64,000 nucleotides of DNA from Bacillus zhangzhouensis (GCA_025809375.1 CP099514.1:1612001-1676000), one strand, 5' to 3'; positions 1 through 9,898 are shown, numbered from the stretch's first letter. Translations and numbers: made by a program. The notes: a model not told the origin generated them from the sequence alone.

Positions 1-133
1 ATTCGTCTAAAGCTGTCATCCATTGAAGTGAATCGTCACGAGCTTTGAGTTGTTCATCTTTCGCTGAAAAAGGGAGAAACAAAATTGACAGGATACATAT
101 TTGTAAAAACATGAGCTGTGAAAAACGCTTCAC
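1..133 (-). CDS. Partial secreted protein, N-terminus only
   Basis: The start is GTG at 133-131, preceded by a good ribosome binding site (GGAGGG on the minus strand, 139-144). The reading frame stays open to the window edge. The first residues are basic (VKRF), followed by a hydrophobic stretch ending near FLPFSAKDEQ, which looks like a cleavable Sec signal peptide. The remaining ~25 residues are charged and I do not recognise them. Only 44 codons are visible, so no function is assigned. Confidence 0.6.
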   Translation of the reverse strand, partial: MKRFSQLMFLQICILSILFLPFSAKDEQLKARDDSLQWMTALDE

Positions 134-277
134 GCAATCCCTCCTTTTTGTTGCAGCCAATTTTAGAAGAATATGTTCATTATACACAAAAGAACGTTTG
201 TTCTCAAAGGTTTTTTAAACAGAAAAGTCAGCTTTCTTTGACGAAAACTGACAAGCCCTTTATCTCTTTTTTGGATT

Positions 278-400
278 TCAGCCAACAGCCTGAACTGTAA
301 TTTGACTTGCTTCAATTTTAATCAAACACAAGGGAAGTGAAGCGGGGTCAAATAAAAATAAAAACAAGACCATGACAATCCATACGTTTCTATATTTCAT
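278..400 (-). CDS. Possible 40-aa secreted or membrane peptide
   Basis: An ATG at 400-398 is preceded by AGGTGGA (408-414) at an ideal 7-nt distance and opens a 40-codon frame. The peptide has a basic start (MKYR), one long hydrophobic segment (about residues 7-17) and a short polar tail ending in VQAVG. Size and layout resemble Phr-type pro-peptides, but no rap gene lies upstream; the upstream gene is a DUF421 protein with its own terminator. It may equally be a short single-pass membrane peptide. Evidence is the ribosome binding site and hydrophobic profile only. Confidence 0.35.
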   Translation of the reverse strand: MKYRNVWIVMVLFLFLFDPASLPLCLIKIEASQITVQAVG

Positions 401-461
401 CACATACTCCACCTCATTTTGTGAATGTTTTCATCAAATATTCTTCCTATTTTATATACTC

Positions 462-501
462 AAAAAAAACACCCACGTTTTTATGTTGTGGATGTTTTTT
501 T
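462..501 (-). terminator. Terminator of the DUF421 gene
   Basis: Arms ACATCCAC and GTGGGTGT (469-495) are followed on the minus strand by a run of eight T. It overlaps the stop codon of the DUF421 gene. Confidence 0.8.
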
Positions 502-1182
502 AGACTTCTCGTATTGCATCGCATAAATCCCTTCATTTTCAATCCATTCACAAAATAGAACATCTCGATAGGAAGAAATGTGCTGCTTTTTTAATTGCTC
601 ATTCAGCCAGGATTCGTCAAAGCCGGCTTCTTGCAGATCTTTTTTTAAAATTTCGCCGTCAATAATAAACGTTCTAGGCAAGTTGACCTTTTTTCCCTTC
701 ACGTTCACATCTTCAGCTGTGGCTTGGGCGTATTTCATTTTGGGAAGAACGCTGACAGAGCCGTCAGTTTCCAAAATGGCATATTCAATTTCATTCAGGG
801 CAAAATGGCCTTTTGCGCGAACCAGTGTTTGTAGCTGATTGATATCAAGCATATTCTTCTTCAACCGGTTGTAGTGAATCTTCCCTTTATCAATCACAAG
901 AGTAGGTCTTCCTTCTAAAAAAGCACGAATGGATTTAAAGCGCTGAGAAAGCCATTCAACTGTATAAATGAGAATGCCCCATACCGCAACAGCAAATAAA
1001 ATGTGCTGAATCTTGACTTCTGGATCGAAAATGGCGTTTCCGACCATTTCGCCTAAAATTAGTGCAGAAATGAAATCAAACGGTGTGATTTGTGCAAATT
1101 GTGTTTTCCCTAATAATTTTGTAATAAAAAATAAAGCGAAAAACCCGATAAAGAGTTCAATCAAAATACTAAGAAACGGCAC
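481..1182 (-). CDS. DUF421 membrane protein, YetF/YdfS type
   Basis: An integral membrane protein with three N-terminal hydrophobic helices (LIELFIGFF, FISALILGE, IQHILFAVAVWGIL) and a soluble C-terminal alpha/beta region. The RPTLVIDKGKI and DGSVSVLPK motifs are typical of the DUF421/YetF family, whose members are linked to spore and envelope physiology but have no defined activity. I place the start at GTG 1182, because AGGAAGGA (1189-1196) sits just upstream. The longer ATG start at 1227 has no ribosome binding site. The resulting 233 aa fits the family length (about 230). The gene follows nasE but is separated from it by a hairpin that buries this ribosome binding site. Confidence 0.85.
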   Translation of the reverse strand: MPFLSILIELFIGFFALFFITKLLGKTQFAQITPFDFISALILGEMVGNAIFDPEVKIQHILFAVAVWGILIYTVEWLSQRFKSIRAFLEGRPTLVIDKGKIHYNRLKKNMLDINQLQTLVRAKGHFALNEIEYAILETDGSVSVLPKMKYAQATAEDVNVKGKKVNLPRTFIIDGEILKKDLQEAGFDESWLNEQLKKQHISSYRDVLFCEWIENEGIYAMQYEKSKKTSTT

Positions 1183-1186
1183 TAAG

Positions 1187-1240
1187 ATTCCTTCCTTTCT
1201 TGCTGCATTTACATACAGCATATACACGAAAGGAAGGATC
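1187..1240 (-). promoter_or_regulatory. Leader hairpin sequestering the DUF421 RBS
   Basis: On the minus strand GATCCTTCCTTTC (1228-1240) pairs with GAAAGGAAGGAATC (1187-1200), with a nested TGCTG/CAGCA stem inside. The downstream arm contains the Shine-Dalgarno AGGAAGGA of the DUF421 gene. No U-run follows on either strand, so this is not an ordinary terminator. Confidence 0.5.
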
Positions 1241-1248
1241 TAAACCAT

Positions 1249-1572
1249 TTATGAAGGCAATAAAATAAATACATTGTCCCCTTCAACTAATGTTTCATAT
1301 GTTCTAACGCATCCGTGATCTGGTGCTTCAACGTTTCCTGATGAAAGATCAATCTTCCAATCATGCATTGGACAGAAGACATGATTGCCGCTGATCATCC
1401 CTTCAGCTAGAACGCCGCCTTTATGAGGACAGCGATTTTCAATGGCTTTGAACTGCTTATTAGAGGTTTGAAAAACAGCTAATTCAAGCGTACCTGCTTC
1501 AACTGTTTTCCCTAACTGGAGCGGAAAATCTGATAGGGTGCCAATGTGAACTTTAACAACTGAAACTGTCAT
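1249..1572 (-). CDS. nasE: Assimilatory nitrite reductase small subunit
   Basis: A 107-aa Rieske-type NirD protein. The [2Fe-2S] ligands are visible as CPH (residues ~43-45) and CPMH (~67-70). It partners NasD in NAD(P)H-dependent reduction of nitrite to ammonium in the cytoplasm. The length matches B. subtilis NasE (106). It starts 23 nt after nasD with the ribosome binding site AAGGGATGA and is the last nas gene here. The siroheme methyltransferase gene nasF, which follows nasE in B. subtilis, is absent. Confidence 0.93.
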   Translation of the reverse strand: MTVSVVKVHIGTLSDFPLQLGKTVEAGTLELAVFQTSNKQFKAIENRCPHKGGVLAEGMISGNHVFCPMHDWKIDLSSGNVEAPDHGCVRTYETLVEGDNVFILLPS

Positions 1573-1595
1573 ATGATCTCATCCCTTCAATTGAT

Positions 1596-4007
1596 TTATA
1601 CGGAAGCCGTCGCTTTTTGAAATAATTGTCTCGTGTCTTTTTGACTCTCTCGAAGCTCCTGCCAAGGCTCTTCATATGTTGAAAGCGCAATGTCCATTCT
1701 TTCGATTAAGGCTGTTCGTTTTTCATCATCTAGGAGTACTGATTGAATATGATCTAACCCAAGTCGATCAACCCAAGCAGAGGTTCTTTCTAAATAATTT
1801 GCTGTTTCTCTGTAATATTGCAGATATGCAGCGGCCATTTGCTCTACTTCTTCTGCTGTACTGACCTTCATTAATAAATCTCCAGCCCGCAGGTGTGTGC
1901 CGCCATTTCCGCCGGCGTACAATTCAAACCCTCCATCTATTCCCACAATGCCGAGGTCTTTAATTCCGGACTCTGCACAGTTTCTAGGACAAGCAGAGAC
2001 GGCCATTTTTACTTTATGCGGTGTCGCGAGTCCTTCAAATTTCTTTTCAAGTGCAATTCCAAGAGCCATGGAGTCCTGCGTGCCGAACCTGCAAAATTGT
2101 TCTCCAACACATGTTTTGACCGTTCTTAAAGATTTTCCATATGCATAACCCGATGGCATATCGAGATCCGCCCACACTTTAGGTAAATCTTCTTTTTTGA
2201 CACCTAGAAGGTCGATACGCTGGCCGCCAGTCATTTTCACAAGCGGTATTTCATATTTGTCGACGACATCGGCTATTTTCCTCAGGTCATTTGCATTGGT
2301 GACACCGCCGTACATCCGCGGAACAACCGAATAGGTGCCATCGTTTTGAATATTGGCATGCATGCGTTCATTTACAAAGCGTGAGCTCTTTTCATCTTTA
2401 TACTCAAGTGGATGAAGCATGCCTAAATAATAATTCAGCGCAGGGCGGCATTTTGAACAGCCTTCCTCTGTCTTCCAGTCAAGTACATTCATCACTTCTT
2501 TGACATGCTGCAAGCCTTTCTCTTTGATTTCATGAATGACTTCATCTCGTGAAAGATTGGTGCAGGCGCAGATGGTTTCTTTTTGGGCTGTACGGTTCGC
2601 ATCCTCACCCAGCGTATGCCAAAGAATCTCTTCAACGACGGGCTGACAGCCTCCGCATGATCGTGAGGCGCTTGTACATTGCTTGACTTCCTGAAACGTT
2701 GTTAAGCCTTCTTTTTGAATGGCTTCCACAATCTGCCCTTTTGACACACCATTACAGCCGCAAACGATATGGTCGTTTGCCATGCTGTCAATCGAGCTTT
2801 CTTGCGCCGGATTATTGGAGGTTAAGACGGATACCTTCTCCATATCCGACATATCTACTCCTTCTTTAATGTACGAGAATAAACGAGGTCCGTCGCTTGT
2901 TTCTCCAAACATGACGGCGCCTACTAATCGGTTTTGCTGGAAGACGAGTTTTTGATAGATGCCTTTTTGTTCGTCAAAAATCTTAATCGCTTTTTTCTCA
3001 TCATTTTCAATAAAATCACCAGCTGAAAATACATCAACTCCTGATACTTTCAGCTGTGTTGACAGAACAGAGCCTTCATATGGAGCAGGGTTCAAGCCGC
3101 ATACATGCTTGGCAAGTACATTCGCTTGATCGTATAAAGGAGCAACTAATCCATACGTTTGTCCCCTGTGTTCTACACATTCTCCGACCGCATAAATGCC
3201 CGGGACACTTGTTTCCATGAAATCATTGACGATAATACCTCGATTCACTTCAAGCCCGCTTATTTCTGCAAGCATTTTACTTGGTTTAATTCCCGCAGCC
3301 ATGACGACTAGGTCTGTCTCAAGTGCAGAGCCGTCTGAAAATGATAAACCTTCTACTCTTGTATCTCCTAAAATCTCACTCGTCTGTTTTCCTAACAGGA
3401 ATTTCATGCCCTGTTCTTCTAATGCTTTTTGAAGGAGCTGGCCTGCAATAGGGTCTAGCTGGCGTTCCATTAAATGAGAGCCGAGGTGAATGACATTCAC
3501 TTCCATGCCTAAGTTTAATAGGCCGCGTGCCGCTTCAAGCCCAAGGAGTCCGCCTCCGATGACTGCTGCTTTTTTGTACTTGGTAGAGGCATTGACCATT
3601 TCCTCAGTGTCCTGCAATGTACGAAAAGCCGTCACGCCTTTTTTATCACTCCCTGGAATTGGCAGGATGAATGGAAGTGACCCTGTTGCTAAAATCAATC
3701 GGTCAAAATGCACGGTCCGTCCTTGATCACTGGTGACTGTTTGGTTCTTTGTATCGATCTTCACAATGGTCTCGTTTGTAAACAGCTGAATATCATGCTC
3801 TTGATACCAGTTCCAATCGTTTAACGTAATATCTTCGACCTTCGTATCTCCTTGAAGCACTTTCGATAAGAGAATCCGGTTATAGTTAGGATGCGGTTCA
3901 CTCCCAAACACCGTCATGTCGAATCGTTCGCCGTCTGTTTTTAAAATGTTTTCAAGGCTTCGAATGCCGGCCATACCGTTCCCCACTAATACGAGTTTTT
4001 CTTTCAT
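1596..4007 (-). CDS. nasD: Assimilatory nitrite reductase large subunit
   Basis: An 803-aa NirB-type enzyme reducing nitrite to ammonium with six electrons. The N-terminal FAD/NAD(P)H domain begins with the Rossmann motif GNGMAG and has a second dinucleotide motif GGGLLGLEAA (~150). Two BFD-like [2Fe-2S] domains follow (CGCNGVSKG with CGGC ~415-460; CACTNLS with CSKC ~485-525). The C-terminal half carries the siroheme/[4Fe-4S] ligands CVGEQFC and CPRNC (~635-685). The length fits B. subtilis NasD (~805). It is transcribed in nasB-C-D-E after a 69-nt gap from nasC, with ribosome binding site AGGGGTG. Confidence 0.95.
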   Translation of the reverse strand: MKEKLVLVGNGMAGIRSLENILKTDGERFDMTVFGSEPHPNYNRILLSKVLQGDTKVEDITLNDWNWYQEHDIQLFTNETIVKIDTKNQTVTSDQGRTVHFDRLILATGSLPFILPIPGSDKKGVTAFRTLQDTEEMVNASTKYKKAAVIGGGLLGLEAARGLLNLGMEVNVIHLGSHLMERQLDPIAGQLLQKALEEQGMKFLLGKQTSEILGDTRVEGLSFSDGSALETDLVVMAAGIKPSKMLAEISGLEVNRGIIVNDFMETSVPGIYAVGECVEHRGQTYGLVAPLYDQANVLAKHVCGLNPAPYEGSVLSTQLKVSGVDVFSAGDFIENDEKKAIKIFDEQKGIYQKLVFQQNRLVGAVMFGETSDGPRLFSYIKEGVDMSDMEKVSVLTSNNPAQESSIDSMANDHIVCGCNGVSKGQIVEAIQKEGLTTFQEVKQCTSASRSCGGCQPVVEEILWHTLGEDANRTAQKETICACTNLSRDEVIHEIKEKGLQHVKEVMNVLDWKTEEGCSKCRPALNYYLGMLHPLEYKDEKSSRFVNERMHANIQNDGTYSVVPRMYGGVTNANDLRKIADVVDKYEIPLVKMTGGQRIDLLGVKKEDLPKVWADLDMPSGYAYGKSLRTVKTCVGEQFCRFGTQDSMALGIALEKKFEGLATPHKVKMAVSACPRNCAESGIKDLGIVGIDGGFELYAGGNGGTHLRAGDLLMKVSTAEEVEQMAAAYLQYYRETANYLERTSAWVDRLGLDHIQSVLLDDEKRTALIERMDIALSTYEEPWQELRESQKDTRQLFQKATASV

Positions 4008-4076
4008 GGAAAAACACCCCTCATGTAATCATTTTTTAGAAAGTACCATAATCTAAACATAGATGGAAAATACATG

Positions 4077-6236
4077 TTAAATTTTCTCACATACTTTTTC
4101 ATTCACATAGACTGACAGTTGTACAGGACAATATTTAAAGCCTGGCATTTTACTGTGCGGATCTAGTTGATCATCAATTAATTGATTAATTGATTGATGT
4201 TTGCTCCAGTGAAATGGAACAAACACGGTATCTTTTCGAATGGTGTCTGATATGCGGCATCTGATGATGACACTTCCTCTTTTTGACTTGATGGTCACGA
4301 GCTCCTCGTGCTGAAGTCCATACGTTTTCGCTGTGTCAGGATGAATTTCTACATATGCTTCAAACTGCCTGGCAACAAGAGAGGTGCTTTTTCTTGTTTG
4401 AACGCCCGTTTGGTAATGAGCCATCACCCTGCCGGTCGTTAAATAAAGAGGGTATTCTTGACTGACGGGTTCCTTTGCAGCCTTTTTTCCGTGTGTGACG
4501 ACGGCAAACTTTGCTAAACTGTCAGAATGTGAGAATGTATGTTCAAATAATCTTTCAGTTCCTGGGTCTTCTAAATGAGTACAAGGCCACCTTATGCCTT
4601 GTTCCTTCCTCAGCCTTTCATAGGTTATGCCTGAATAATCAGCTTTTGCACCTTTCGTTACGGCTCTTAATTCCTCAAAGATCTCTTCTGCGGATGAAAA
4701 GGAAAAATGGCTGCCTTTGCCTAATACAGCTGCTATTTCACAAATGATTTGCCAATCGTGCTTCCTTTGATGTTGAAGTGGATATGTTGCTTCTCTTAGC
4801 GTAACGCGCCCCTCTATGTTTGTCATGGTACCTTCGTCCTCTAAATATGACGAAGTAGGTAAAATTACATCTGCCAGCGCAGCTGTCTCAGACATGAATA
4901 AATCAACGGCAACAAAAAAGGACAATTGCTTGATTGCTTGCTGAATCAAGCGCGCGTTCGGCCCTGACTGAACAGGATTTGAGCACATTAAAAAGAGTGC
5001 TTTGATCTCACCTGCCTGCATTTTTTCAAACATCTCAAAAGCAGACACGCCCTTTCCTGGGAGTTCATTTTCATCAATGTTCCATCGTTCAGCCATTTCT
5101 TTTCTGTGAGCAGGGTTTGAGATATCTCGATATCCTGGAAGCTGATCTGCTTTTTGCCCATGCTCTCTTGCTCCCTGGCCATTTCCCTGGCCGGTTATTG
5201 CGCCATAGCCGCATCCAAAACGGCCGATTTTCCCAGTAAAAAGCAGGATATTCAGGAAGTTACGAACAGAGGCTGTTCCGTCTATTTGCTGCTCAATGCC
5301 TCTTGCTGTAAAAATCATGCCTGTCTTTTCTAGCGCGAATTTCCTTGCTATTTTCTGCATCACATCAATCGTCACACCGGTTTGCTCAGCAATGTCTAGC
5401 AGGGAGATGCCTGAGATGTGCTCCTTTAATTCTTCGAAACCTGACGTTCGTTGGTGAATAAAAGATTCATTGATTAAATGCTCATGCAGCATGATGTGCA
5501 ATATGCCGTTTGCCAGTGCGGCATCTGACCCTGGTTTTAGGCTGACATGTAAATCGGCTAATTGAGCTGTCGGTGTTTTCCGCGGATCAATGACGACGAG
5601 AAATGCGCCATTCTTTTTCGCCTCTTCGATGTATGGCAGGAAGGTTGGCTGACATTCCGCTATATTCGTTCCAACCAATATCAACACCCGTGCATGCTTG
5701 ATGTCGCTTAGAGGAAAGGTCAGACCACGGTCAAGTCCGAATGTTTGATTTGCCGCAGTTGCTGCCGTTGACATACATAGTCTCCCGTTGTAATCGATGT
5801 ATTTCGTTTTCAGCGCCACTCTTGCAAATTTCCCGAGTAAGTACGCTTCCTCATTTGTAATCGATGCGCTTCCGTACACACTGATCACATCATGGCCATG
5901 CGACAGCTGAAGGGATTCTATGTTTGTTTTGATTTCTTCGAGTGCCTCCTGCCATGTCGCTTTTACAAATTGTCCGTTTCTTTTGATCAGCGGGTGATTT
6001 AGGCGTTCTTTGTGAAACGCGTGCTGGTGTGCATGCTGTCCTTTCATACAAAGCCGGCCGTGTGTTGTTGGATTGTGTACGCCAATCGTTTGATAGCGTG
6101 TTCGCCCTTCCACATGCTGCTCGATTAATTGCATTTTGCACTGCATACTGCAAAAAGGACATTGGGATAAAAACACTCGCTTTTGTTCTTCCTGCTCTAA
6201 TTTTTTCTGGGTATATTGTAAAAAAGATTGACTCAT
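4077..6236 (-). CDS. nasC: Assimilatory nitrate reductase, catalytic subunit
   Basis: A 719-aa molybdopterin oxidoreductase that reduces nitrate to nitrite. The N-terminal [4Fe-4S] motif CPFCSMQC plus a fourth Cys in LCMKG is followed by molybdopterin domains (NEEAYLLGK; GTNIAECQP; CSNPVQSGPN; LPTSSYLEDEGT). A C-terminal molydopterin-dinucleotide domain begins at LYLTTGRVMAHYQT. Its start codon overlaps the nasB stop (ATGA at 6233-6236), implying translational coupling with its electron donor. There is no signal peptide, so it is cytoplasmic. Confidence 0.94.
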   Translation of the reverse strand: MSQSFLQYTQKKLEQEEQKRVFLSQCPFCSMQCKMQLIEQHVEGRTRYQTIGVHNPTTHGRLCMKGQHAHQHAFHKERLNHPLIKRNGQFVKATWQEALEEIKTNIESLQLSHGHDVISVYGSASITNEEAYLLGKFARVALKTKYIDYNGRLCMSTAATAANQTFGLDRGLTFPLSDIKHARVLILVGTNIAECQPTFLPYIEEAKKNGAFLVVIDPRKTPTAQLADLHVSLKPGSDAALANGILHIMLHEHLINESFIHQRTSGFEELKEHISGISLLDIAEQTGVTIDVMQKIARKFALEKTGMIFTARGIEQQIDGTASVRNFLNILLFTGKIGRFGCGYGAITGQGNGQGAREHGQKADQLPGYRDISNPAHRKEMAERWNIDENELPGKGVSAFEMFEKMQAGEIKALFLMCSNPVQSGPNARLIQQAIKQLSFFVAVDLFMSETAALADVILPTSSYLEDEGTMTNIEGRVTLREATYPLQHQRKHDWQIICEIAAVLGKGSHFSFSSAEEIFEELRAVTKGAKADYSGITYERLRKEQGIRWPCTHLEDPGTERLFEHTFSHSDSLAKFAVVTHGKKAAKEPVSQEYPLYLTTGRVMAHYQTGVQTRKSTSLVARQFEAYVEIHPDTAKTYGLQHEELVTIKSKRGSVIIRCRISDTIRKDTVFVPFHWSKHQSINQLIDDQLDPHSKMPGFKYCPVQLSVYVNEKVCEKI

Positions 6237-8482
6237 ACCTTCACATCCTTTTGTCTTACATCTCCTAGTCTGCTTTGGTCAAATAGTGCACAGAGCTCTT
6301 CTCTTATTTCCTCATCAAGCAACTTTTCTCGAATAGAAACGTTTCCATGCCGGAGAAGCCAATCGCCAATGGATTCTTGAAAGTAAGCATTTTTTCTATA
6401 CTCTTCAAGCAGCGCTTTAAAAAAAGGAATAAGCTCACTTGAATGAGGCAAGGTGTAAAAAAGCTGTCCTCCTATATAAATATTCCATTCACCCAGCTGC
6501 TGCTTCAGACAGATGTCATCAATTAGAGCAAGTTTGCACGTGCAGGAAGCACCGGTGATATGAATGGAGGTGACTGCTGGTAAAAGTGTATCTTCTACTT
6601 GTCTTTCCAGCTCCATCACAAGTGACGTGACAGCTGGATCGTTGCAGTCACATGAAAGAATATGAGATAGTCTCCTTTTCTCTTTCGGCATGATTGGCCA
6701 ATGATTTTTGACGATTTGTGCCGCCTGTTTCGACACGCCGATGAGCCGTATTCGTTTATGCTTTGTCAGCTCTGCCTGCTCAATCAGCCCGTTCTCTAAC
6801 AAAGACGTCATGATTTTCAAAAAATCCAGATCAAGCTGGCCGCCATATAATTGAGGAATCAACGTGTCTTCCTGATCAGCAGCGCTGATTTTTTCCACCG
6901 ATGCCTGAAATTGCTCAAGATAATAGGCAATGGCCGGCCGGCAGATGCTGCAGCCGTGACTTGTTTTCCATTGAAAATGTCTTCTTATTTTCTCAGCATC
7001 CACCGGCTGATACTTTTTCATAAACAAAAAAATGGTCTGCTCATCTGCTTCTGTACATGGACAAAAAGAGGTCAGCGATTCCGTTTGTTCATGTGATGAT
7101 AACTGGCAGCAAGCACGGACGAGCTCTTGACAGCCGCCGCATCCGGTTGCTGCCCCTGTCTGTTTTTTCACCTCTTCTAAGTTTGTCAGCTGATGGACCG
7201 ATATGCTCTTTAAAATCGTCCCTTTTGTAACAGTTTGACATTGGCAGACGAGGTCTTCCATTTTTAATGAATCTAACGGGGATGGCTGCTTCTCATGAAG
7301 AGATTTCATAACCACACTTTTATCACGCCCCACTTTCACATCTTGCAAAAGCTGATCGGCATTCTCCAGCTCTCCGACGAATAAAATACCTGCCAGCGCC
7401 TCACGTTCAAAGACGAATTTTTTATACACTTCTTGCTCTTCATCTAAGTAAATCACAGCTGACGTAAACGGGGAATGATGTTCAATACATCCAGCAGAAT
7501 AAATCGGCATATCAGGTACTTTTAATTTTGTTGCGAAAATGGGCTGGGGTGTATATGTGATTTTTTCTCCTAAAAGATGCTTGGCGAGCACACTTGCTTG
7601 TTCATAAATGGGCTGAACAAGACCGTGCACCATCCCTTTGTGCTCTGCACATTCTCCAATCGCATAAATATTAGGGATATTGGTCTGCATCACGTCATTG
7701 ACGACAATGGCTTTTCTCGTGTGTATGCCATGATTCTCTGCAAGCTGTATATTCGGACGGATACCTGTTGTAAAAACAACAAGATCAGCATCCACAATGT
7801 CGCCATTTTTCAATAGAACACCTTCTACCCTCCCGCCGCCTAAACATGCAATGGTATGGGCATTTGTTTTCACCTGAATGCCTTTTCGCATGAGTTGTCG
7901 ATGTAATAATTCGGCAGCTGTTTCATCTAATTGGCGCTGCATGAGCCGCTCCGTATGATGAATGATGGTGGTTTCCAGCCCTGCAATCTGCAGACCAGCT
8001 GCCACCTCCACACCAAGCACACCGCCTCCGATCACTGCTGCTCGTTGATAACGCATCGCATCCGCACAAATGACCTCATAATCATCAATTGTACGAAAAG
8101 CGTAAATCCCTTTTTTGGACAAACCTTGAATTGGAAGAAAATACGGCGATGAACCTGTTGCAATGACGAGCTTGTCATAGGGAATTTCCCGGCGTGCATC
8201 TGTCATGACACACTTCCGATTGGTATCGATATGTACAACTGATTCTCCTTTGTACAATGTGATGTCATGCGCGGTGTACCATTCTTTTTCCTTTAATTCA
8301 ATTTGAGCTAATGATTCGCTTTTTTGTAAAATCGATGAAAGTTTTATTCGATTGTAGGCAGCGTGCTTTTCTTTTCCAATGACTGTTATGGTGTAGTGTT
8401 CTGGCTGCTTTTGAATGATCTCTTCGATACATTTCATACTCGCCATGCCGTTTCCGATAAACACGAGTTTGCGTTTTGACAT
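6233..8482 (-). CDS. nasB: Nitrate reductase electron-transfer subunit
   Basis: A ~749-aa FAD/NAD(P)H oxidoreductase that passes electrons to NasC. The N-terminal motif FIGNGMAS and a second GGGVLGVEVA dinucleotide site match the NirB-like reductase domain. BFD-type [2Fe-2S] cysteines follow at CQCQTVTKG, CGGC, CPCTEAD and CSIC. The last ~170 residues resemble a NirB half-domain without the siroheme cysteine cluster. I start at ATG 8482; the in-frame TTG two codons upstream is too close to the ribosome binding site. It is the first gene of the nas operon, behind the TnrA box. Confidence 0.92.
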   Translation of the reverse strand: MSKRKLVFIGNGMASMKCIEEIIQKQPEHYTITVIGKEKHAAYNRIKLSSILQKSESLAQIELKEKEWYTAHDITLYKGESVVHIDTNRKCVMTDARREIPYDKLVIATGSSPYFLPIQGLSKKGIYAFRTIDDYEVICADAMRYQRAAVIGGGVLGVEVAAGLQIAGLETTIIHHTERLMQRQLDETAAELLHRQLMRKGIQVKTNAHTIACLGGGRVEGVLLKNGDIVDADLVVFTTGIRPNIQLAENHGIHTRKAIVVNDVMQTNIPNIYAIGECAEHKGMVHGLVQPIYEQASVLAKHLLGEKITYTPQPIFATKLKVPDMPIYSAGCIEHHSPFTSAVIYLDEEQEVYKKFVFEREALAGILFVGELENADQLLQDVKVGRDKSVVMKSLHEKQPSPLDSLKMEDLVCQCQTVTKGTILKSISVHQLTNLEEVKKQTGAATGCGGCQELVRACCQLSSHEQTESLTSFCPCTEADEQTIFLFMKKYQPVDAEKIRRHFQWKTSHGCSICRPAIAYYLEQFQASVEKISAADQEDTLIPQLYGGQLDLDFLKIMTSLLENGLIEQAELTKHKRIRLIGVSKQAAQIVKNHWPIMPKEKRRLSHILSCDCNDPAVTSLVMELERQVEDTLLPAVTSIHITGASCTCKLALIDDICLKQQLGEWNIYIGGQLFYTLPHSSELIPFFKALLEEYRKNAYFQESIGDWLLRHGNVSIREKLLDEEIREELCALFDQSRLGDVRQKDVKV

Positions 8483-8566
8483 CTGCAATCAACCTTTCTA
8501 AGCCTCTTGCTCCAACACATTGTATAGATTGATTATGGCACAAATTTGTAAAAAAGTGTTTATTTT

Positions 8567-8583
8567 TGTCATTTTTTCTCACA
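8567..8583. promoter_or_regulatory. TnrA box between nasB and nasA
   Basis: TGTCATTTTTTCTCACA matches the TnrA consensus TGTNA-N7-TNACA exactly. Its centre (8575) lies about 50 bp from the predicted start sites on both sides: the -10 CATAAT for nasB (minus, 8532-8537) and TATCTT for nasA (plus, 8613-8618). That is the usual activating position of TnrA, so one box probably turns on both units under nitrogen limitation. Confidence 0.85.
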
Positions 8584-8651
8584 AAATACTTTCATTACAT
8601 CCGTGAACTCGATATCTTTAAGACAGAAAATCAAATTAGAGGAGGCGTTTT

Positions 8652-9842
8652 ATGAAACTCTCAGAATTAAAATCAAGTGGTCATCCTAAGACATTGTTTG
8701 GTTCCTTTTTATATTTTGATGTGAGCTTTATGATCTGGGGTTTGTTAGGGGCGCTGGGTGCTTTTATTGCGCAAGATTTTGCTTTATCAACCATAGAGAA
8801 AGGTATGATTGTTGCTATTCCCATTCTATCTGGTTCTTTTTTTCGGATTGTACTTGGTTTATTCACCGATCGAATAGGACCTAAAAAGACTGCAGTGATG
8901 GGAATGCTTTTAACGACCATTCCGCTCATTTGGGGGGTTATCGCTGGTACAACCCTTTCAGAGCTCGTACTGATTGGGATTTTGCTTGGAGTAGCAGGTG
9001 CAAGTTTTGCTGTTGCTCTGCCAATGGCAAGCCGGTGGTATCCTCCTCACTTACAAGGAGTAGCTATGGGGATTGCAGGCGCCGGGAATAGTGGAACACT
9101 GATCTCCACATTATTTGGTCCAAGGCTTGCGGAGATTTACGGATGGCATGCCGTAATGGGGCTCGCTCTGATTCCGCTAAGTCTTGTCTTTTTGTTTTTT
9201 ATTTTCACTGCAAAAGATGCACCAAATCAGCCCGCTCCTCAGCCGATTCGGTCGTACTTTTCAGTATTTCAAGTGAAATCGACATGGTTTTTCTGTCTGC
9301 TATATGCGATAACATTCGGAGGGTTTGTCGGGCTTTCTAGTTTCCTCAGTATTTTCTTTGTGGATCAATATGGGGTTTCGAAAATTCATGCTGGTGATTT
9401 TGTGACCCTTTGTGTGGCGGCGGGCAGTTTCTTTCGGCCAGTTGGCGGTCTCATTGCCGATAAAATAGGCGGAATGAAAGTACTGCTTGGATTATTCGGA
9501 ATCGTCGGCATCTGCTTAGGTGGAGTAAGCAGTCTTCCAGCTTTACCTGTGGTCATCGCGCTTTTATTTGCCGGAATGATGTGTCTTGGGATGGGGAATG
9601 GCGCTGTTTTTCAGCTGGTGCCTCAAGTATTTCATAAAGAAATTGGGATTGTGACCGGAATTGTTGGCGCTGCTGGAGGCATTGGCGGATTCTTTTTACC
9701 TAATATTCTCGGCAGTTTAAAAGAATTGACTGGCTCGTATACATTTGGCTTTTTGACCATTTCCCTTTTTGTTCTTATTGTATTTCTCTGTTTAGTCGTA
9801 TCGCAGCTTAAACGTAAAAAAGTGTTGATCAACCATACTTAA
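8652..9842 (+). CDS. nasA: Nitrate transporter, MFS (NarK/NNP type)
   Basis: A 396-aa, 12-helix major facilitator protein. NNP-family signatures are seen in [19 protein letters not shown] (~helix 5) and [13 protein letters not shown] (~helix 11). It imports nitrate for the divergently transcribed nasBCDE operon. The ribosome binding site GAGGAGG lies 7 nt before ATG 8652. Length is near B. subtilis NasA (~400). It ends in a strong terminator. Confidence 0.92.
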   Translation: MKLSELKSSGHPKTLFGSFLYFDVSFMIWGLLGALGAFIAQDFALSTIEKGMIVAIPILSGSFFRIVLGLFTDRIGPKKTAVMGMLLTTIPLIWGVIAGTTLSELVLIGILLGVAGASFAVALPMASRWYPPHLQGVAMGIAGAGNSGTLISTLFGPRLAEIYGWHAVMGLALIPLSLVFLFFIFTAKDAPNQPAPQPIRSYFSVFQVKSTWFFCLLYAITFGGFVGLSSFLSIFFVDQYGVSKIHAGDFVTLCVAAGSFFRPVGGLIADKIGGMKVLLGLFGIVGICLGGVSSLPALPVVIALLFAGMMCLGMGNGAVFQLVPQVFHKEIGIVTGIVGAAGGIGGFFLPNILGSLKELTGSYTFGFLTISLFVLIVFLCLVVSQLKRKKVLINHT

Positions 9843-9875
9843 AAAGCCATGACCAACGTGTGGTCATGGCTTTTC
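9842..9875. terminator. Bidirectional terminator nasA / gltB
   Basis: AAAAGCCATGACC pairs with GGTCATGGCTTTT around a 7-nt loop, with A- and T-runs on the two sides. It lies between the convergent nasA and gltB. Confidence 0.9.
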
Positions 9876-9898
9876 TTTATATTGTCACCCTGTTTAAC

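Noticed and set aside
118-300. 60-codon plus-strand frame
   Set aside because: It opposes two better-supported minus-strand starts and has no ribosome binding site.
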